Assembly: GCF_052324685.1 (NCBI RefSeq)
Contig: NC_135221.1
Location: 7,638,875-7,702,874 of the forward strand
Length of the DNA stretch: 64,000 nucleotides
Reading direction: 5' to 3'
DNA from: Brachyhypopomus gauderio
Taxonomy: Eukaryota; Chordata; Actinopteri; Gymnotiformes; Hypopomidae
The notes under the pieces were generated by a model. That model was not told where the DNA came from. It searched no databases and saw only the letters and a list, made by a program, of their open reading frames with translations. The position numbers were made by a program, and so were the translations under genes. Below are positions 59,015 to 64,000 of the stretch, piece by piece. Position 1 is the stretch's first letter; each line of letters starts with the position of its first letter.

Positions 59015-60319
59015 AGACCCTGGTCTCCTCCGCCCGAGACTGCCACTTCCAGTCGAGACGCCGACGTGCCACAGGACAGTTGTGCAGCTGCGTGACGTGG
59101 CATTGAGAAGCACCGTCTCTGCTAAGCACATAACTGTAACTCAGACTATAAACAAAGTATTGATCACACCCAGCAAGATGGTTTTCAATGTCTGTGCACC
59201 TAAACAAGACATTTACCCATAAGAAAGGAGTCACCATGCAGTAATAGTTTTTTATACCCCATTTCCACACTCAGTGTTGTAGTGGAGATTCATGGTTTTG
59301 TTTATAGAATAGTTATAGCTTGTGTTCCAGAGGCAGCTCTTTCTGTTCAGTCTGTAATCTGGGGGATTAAATGCCGTAATGTGTTTTGTTTGAAAGAGAT
59401 TTTTCTTAAAATTTCCATCAACACAGTATGGTCCATCTTTGTTCTCACTCCTGCTTGAACCTTCAAAACATCTGCAACCTGAAGTCCAACACGATTACAG
59501 CAGTCAATTAAGACATATAGTACTTTATAAGTTATCGGCCAAATTCAAAAATGATTAAGACCTCTTTTGACCAAGTGAATTAGCATTATTATTATTATTA
59601 TTGGTGTGGGATTTGGGCATCTGCTGGACTGATCTTCAGCCTGGTGTGCACATTCATTCATGTCAGTTAGGGACGACAACAACACAAGTAAGTTAAAAGA
59701 AATGAGAAGAGGAAAAATGTGAAATTTGTTCAAAATGAATGAGAATGATGCGCACAAGTGACTAAATATGGAGGTTGGACAAGTAATTCTGAGAAATTCA
59801 ATTCTGATCTGCAAAATGCCACAAAGCCAACCCTAGATAAACTAATACCACAAATGCATTTAGCCTATTGTTTATTTAAGTACATTTTTGTCCATGGAGA
59901 ACTATGTGTTTCAGGATTTCCCCGTTTGTCCTCCTGTCTGTAGTGCATCAGGTTTGACTGGTGTTGAGATGCCACACGTGCTTCTGTAACTACTGTGGTA
60001 GAACAGGAAACACAAGCTGCTCACACCAAGGGTTCTGGGTTCATTCCTGGGTGGCCCACATTCCAGGTTCATATGCATAACTTACCCCATAATATATATT
60101 ACAGCACCACTCCTATGAAAAGTCTTTAAACCCAGCCCTAAACAGGCATGGTTGTTCTGAATTTGCATTTTGGCTAGGGATAACATTTTTACCAACTTAA
60201 AATCGAATGCTCTAGTGATTTCAGGTTTAACAGAGCTCACTAACTACATCTAACTACAAGTGCTTTGAGAAAACACCAAAGTCTGCAGAGCTCTTCAGAA
60301 CTGGAGGTTGAAGACTGCA
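59015..60319. other. ergic2 and cyren convergent 3' region
   Basis: ergic2 and cyren converge here. The sequence is AT-rich with no coding exon and a short ATT repeat near 59.59 kb. Both 3' UTRs should lie here. AATAAA on the minus strand at 59873-59878 is a weak candidate cyren poly-A signal; I could not place the ergic2 one. Confidence 0.5.
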
Positions 60320-61002
60320 TCAGCTGAAGAAAATCTCTCGAACGAGCTGCAGGGGGTCGGGATCAGAGTTCCTCCCTTGGCAGTTATCCTCAGATTTCGG
60401 GGTAGTGGACCCTGCCTGAGTCCTAACATGCTCAGCGGTGCTGTGTAACACTGTACTCGGGCGGCTGTCCTCTACAGCCTCGCCGTACGGCACCGTGTCC
60501 TGCTCAGCGACGTCCACGTCTGTGTCCGACACGTAGGTCCGCTCGTCCGGACCAGGGTCGGATGTCTCTTCTGTATCGGTCTCTGGTACAGTTCTTGTTT
60601 CTTTTCCGTTCAGTGCACACGGTGAATATAACTATCACACAAAGAGAAACAGCAGAGAAAAAGAAAAAGTGAGCAGATGTCCCGGTACAGCTGGACACAG
60701 AGGAGAAAGGTTTGAAGGTTTGACCGACCTTTGTGTTATCGGTCCGTAAAACATCAGTGGCCGTTTCCACAAGCTCTTGTTCATTCATCCAGTAAACGAT
60801 TCTAGAAACACAAATACGTTCAGCCAGTTTCAGTCTGTAACGTGGTCATGGCATCTGCTTTAAAGTGAGTTTTATACCTTCTGGTCCAGTTCGCCCTCGC
60901 ATCTTTATTTGTGCTCTCTTCAGATGTCTTTCCTACTGCGTTGATCGGCTGGTGATGATCGGTCCTATTCATCCAAGATGGGAGATTGCGTTTCGCAGAC
61001 AT
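60320..61002 (-). CDS. cyren: Cell cycle regulator of non-homologous end joining
   Basis: Three coding exons join to 169 aa: 61002-60878, 60801-60729 and 60631-60320; human CYREN (MRI) is 157 aa. CYREN binds the Ku heterodimer in the nucleus and tunes classical end joining through the cell cycle. The amino end has KRNLPSWM (4-11), the APLF-type Ku-binding motif, and the last residues LVREIFFS (162-169) are the XLF-type Ku-binding motif. Between them lies the family segment RIVYWMNEQELVETATDVL across the exon 1-2 junction, then an acidic, Ser/Thr-rich linker expected to be disordered. The third acceptor follows a long pyrimidine tract (TTTCTCTTTGTGTGATAG). The linker is poorly conserved, so the exon 3 start rests on frame and splice consensus. 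Confidence 0.87.
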
Positions 61003-64000
61003 AATAAAGTAGTGTTTAATATAATAGAAGTTTCAATCGGTGAGCTACAAAGGCTACGCATAGTGTGTACAGCTCTTCCTATGGGGACCTCACGTGGTGG
61101 ACATGTTGGAGCGCCACCTCTTCGGCTACATTTCTAAGTGCTTAACAATGACAAGTGCGCCATCTGGTGGCTCGGAGCTGCAACTATAATCAACGTTGGA
61201 AAATTTGCCTAAGTTAGAATATGCGAGGCTATGTTGCACTTAAAATAAACTCAAAACTACAACTCAGTTCTCGCCATTTATTTTATTTTTGTCTTTTCAG
61301 TACTGTTAACAACCGCGCACACTCAGATAAACGGACAAGTGTACTGTATAATGAGTACTATAAAATGAATACTTTACACCATGTCAAGAGTTTATTTGAC
61401 AGTATTTCAGAATATCATACAGGTAAACAAGAGTTTAGCAAAATTTAATATATCCGCACTGTTGCATTTCATAAAAATATTTGATCACTTAAGTCTTTGA
61501 AACTATCAATAATACATTAAACCATATTTATAGGAGTACAGCTGTACAAGGTAACTACACGTGTAACACTACACAGTAATATCGATCTGAAATGGGCCCC
61601 TTGAATGTGCCATCTTTCACAGATTCAATATTTTCCTTAGTCATATAAAAATGTTTTTTTTTTTTGTTTCGTTTGTTTTCTTTTTGAACAGCAGGCAGGA
61701 TACAGCTTCAACAGTAAACACTCGAGCTGCGCCACAGACGTCTTCCCTCTTTCTTCCAGATCTTTCTGTGTAAACAGCAAATTCAATGGAGCTCTCTGCA
61801 CTCACTCACGTGAATCAGCTGATACGAAGATATGTGCCAGCTACGAAACTATCAGGGCCTCATAAACAGGGAGCATTTCTATTGAAGCATTCTTGTTTTT
61901 TTATTTATGTCATACTTTTGTCCCTCTGAGAATTACTGATGTGCGACTGGACAGTATGTAGTTCACATATAAAAGCTGTTTGAGTTACCATACTGTTTTA
62001 CACTTGCATTTTTATTAAATACATTGTGTATTTCAGTACTGAATTCATTTGGCACAGTATTCAGAGTGTGGACAGTGTTTGGTGGGGACCTGCAGGCCTG
62101 CTATGCTATCAGCTACTGCACATAAGGGCAAAATGTATGCTTTCCCACAATGCATCAGAAGTGTTCTCAGTCGCAGGTGGTCCACCTACTAAGGTCCATT
62201 CAAAGTGAGTAGACGTAAAGGAGATGAAGGAACTGCTTCTAAAGGAATCTTTATGGCACAAGATGGATCCTCCTTCCCAAGAAAAAAAAAACCCCAAAAA
62301 ACACTGAAAGATCCATCAACAAGCAACAACCCTGTTACACGTTACACTTTCTTCTTCCAGCATTAAACATGTCATGCTCAGTTTGAAATATCAGTAAGAC
62401 TACAAGTAGGAAGGCTGACATTAAACGACGTGCTACTGCCCAACAGACTGGCTGAAAGAGAATGGGTCACTCTCATTCGCTGGGAGTCCATCTGACAAGA
62501 GGTTAGTCAACCAGAATCTCCAATATAGATAAACAGATGTTTTATTAACTAATTTTAGTGATGAATCCTATTAATATAGACACTAGATTTTAACCCCACT
62601 GATTTTTATTTGAGAATATATTAACATTTGGAGGCAGATTTTCCTGCTTCAACACAAAGATCATCTGTAGATGTTACGCCCTTTCTAAAAAGACGGGATT
62701 AATATTACGACACTTTCCGGAAACTAGACTCCTTATTATCTTCTGGTTTGGTGCACTATAACGGAGGACAATCCCTTCATAAGATAATCAGAGTGTCAGG
62801 TATCACAGAAGCTGGAATGCTGACTGTGTATTCTAGGTTAGCAGTCAGGAATAGTTTCTGATCACTTTGGTTATCATCACAGATTGACAGTTGTGTTGTA
62901 CCTAGCATGCTGTGTGTGATTTTGCAACATAAGGATGTAAATAATCATGATATAAATTATTTAATCATGAACAGAAACATATAAGGAGTGAGAAGACCCA
63001 AACTGCTGTTTCTTATAGTGTCTGTTCCTGTTCCATTGTTTAACACAACCATCAGTCTATTAAACCTTTGATGATATTACAAATGATATTGAATCCTTGC
63101 CTGGAGCAGTGTATTTTTTTTTTTTACAATGTTTGAACTCAGTATTCACAAGCAGATTCACTGTAGGCTCAGAAAATTGTAGAGAAAAGTGACTTAACAT
63201 TAGCAACAACGTCTACAGCTGCATGTTTTAATGAAATGCTGGAAAAATAACCAAAACTCTAAGCTTGTTTGATCCCAGTAGGATCCCTTTACGGACTCTC
63301 CACCGTCCCAGTTGTCTTGCAGGACAGCGGATTTCAAACTGCACCAGTATCTGCCAGTAAGGCACTCTGCCCCATACAACTGGGTCCCACCATCCACAAA
63401 ATAAAGGCTCTGCAATCGCCCCAATACTCGCCTCCCCTCTTCTGTAGGTTTACTAAGACTCCCACAGCCTCAGGTAGCACAGTTCAAATACAGCGATCCC
63501 TCCTCACTTTCCCACTGTCTGGATGTATGCTTGATCACACTGGCTTCCATCTACTAAAGACTCTTCCTAGTTAGTTGCCTGGAGAGAAGGGCAGCTGGTA
63601 TGGATTGGGACGGGGCCCCAGCCCCACAGTGGTGTGGTTCATGAAGAACAGTACATGGAGAACGAACGCTGGAATGACACACTGAGGCGTTGAGGACTCC
63701 TGCAAGAAGAGAGCTGAGCAGGTCGGGCTCAGTGCAGTCAGCCAGTGTGTAGTCTAAGATAATAATGACTTTACAAAATCCTGCCTTCATAAATGGACTG
63801 CATTTCTTAGCAATGTAATGTGGTGTTGCATGCACCATGGGAGATACCACACACATGGCTGGAGGTACAAGTGTTCAGGATTGGTTAGCTGACTGATATG
63901 TTACTTTTATATGATGGTGATTAATTTCTCGATTTTGCCCTTGCGCTGTAACACTTAACAAGCAAAGCGTTGTCATTCCAGCAGTCCTCCTGCTGCTCTG
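61003..64000. other. cyren upstream region, no further gene recognised
   Basis: The first 150 bases should hold the cyren promoter. The rest is AT-rich; it could include the 3' UTR of a gene beyond the right edge. Two neighbouring minus-strand frames at 63.20-63.42 and 63.55-63.86 kb contain cysteine-rich peptides with no family that I recognise. Confidence 0.5.
61158..61170 (-). promoter_or_regulatory. CTCF core-like motif upstream of cyren
   Basis: The minus-strand sequence CCACCAGATGGCG matches the CTCF core CCASYAGRKGGCR at every position. It lies about 155 bases upstream of the cyren start codon, a common place for CTCF near promoters. Confidence 0.4.

Noticed and set aside
63200-63856. 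Two neighbouring minus frames near the right edge
   Set aside because: No homology recognised and no splice signals linking them to a gene.

Overview
This is a window of a ray-finned fish (teleost) nuclear genome, not a microbial sequence. It holds multi-exon genes with GT-AG introns, many microsatellites and minisatellites, tRNA-derived SINEs, and a gene set whose proteins read as fish orthologues. The SINE tails resemble those common in otophysan fishes (catfish, characin and electric-fish relatives); that lineage call is inference. I rebuilt seven protein-coding genes exon by exon. Every junction keeps frame, and each protein comes out close to the length of its vertebrate family.

Layout, left to right. 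1-13.5 kb: no gene recognised; it carries tandem repeats, a 119-bp inverted-repeat element with 8-bp target duplications, a SINE tail and a promoter-like patch near 8.0 kb. 13.8-17.7 kb, minus: adal (N6-methyl-AMP deaminase, 9 coding exons). 19.0-21.1 kb, minus: cplx3 (complexin-3, 3 coding exons, ends in a farnesylation box). 21.2-26.0 kb: intergenic, with a G-rich minisatellite just past csk. 26.1-34.1 kb, minus: csk (C-terminal Src kinase, 12 coding exons, 450 aa), with a probable noncoding first exon in a CpG-rich block near 42.6-43.2 kb, so the transcription unit covers about 17 kb. 47.0-49.4 kb, minus: edc3 (mRNA decapping enhancer, 6 coding exons), with a probable noncoding exon near 50.3 kb. 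51.1-52.0 kb, plus: kxd1 (BORC subunit, 4 coding exons). 53.7-59.0 kb, plus: ergic2 (ER-Golgi cargo cycling protein, 13 coding exons). 60.3-61.0 kb, minus: cyren (Ku-binding regulator of end joining, 3 coding exons). 61-64 kb: no gene recognised.

The genes do not form a pathway. Their adjacency reflects vertebrate synteny: CPLX3, CSK and EDC3 are also neighbours on human 15q24, while ADAL, KXD1, ERGIC2 and CYREN lie elsewhere in human. edc3 and kxd1 are head to head and probably share a promoter region.

I found no new biological system. The observations most worth a second look are repeats placed against splice sites: a roughly 96-base GT tract 18 bases from the csk exon 5 acceptor (the CFTR/TDP-43 arrangement), a 14-bp tandem repeat that makes up the acceptor tract of the last adal exon, and two large pyrimidine-rich arrays that start within about a dozen bases of ergic2 donor sites. 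All boundaries here are read by eye from splice consensus and protein family knowledge; none is confirmed by transcript data.
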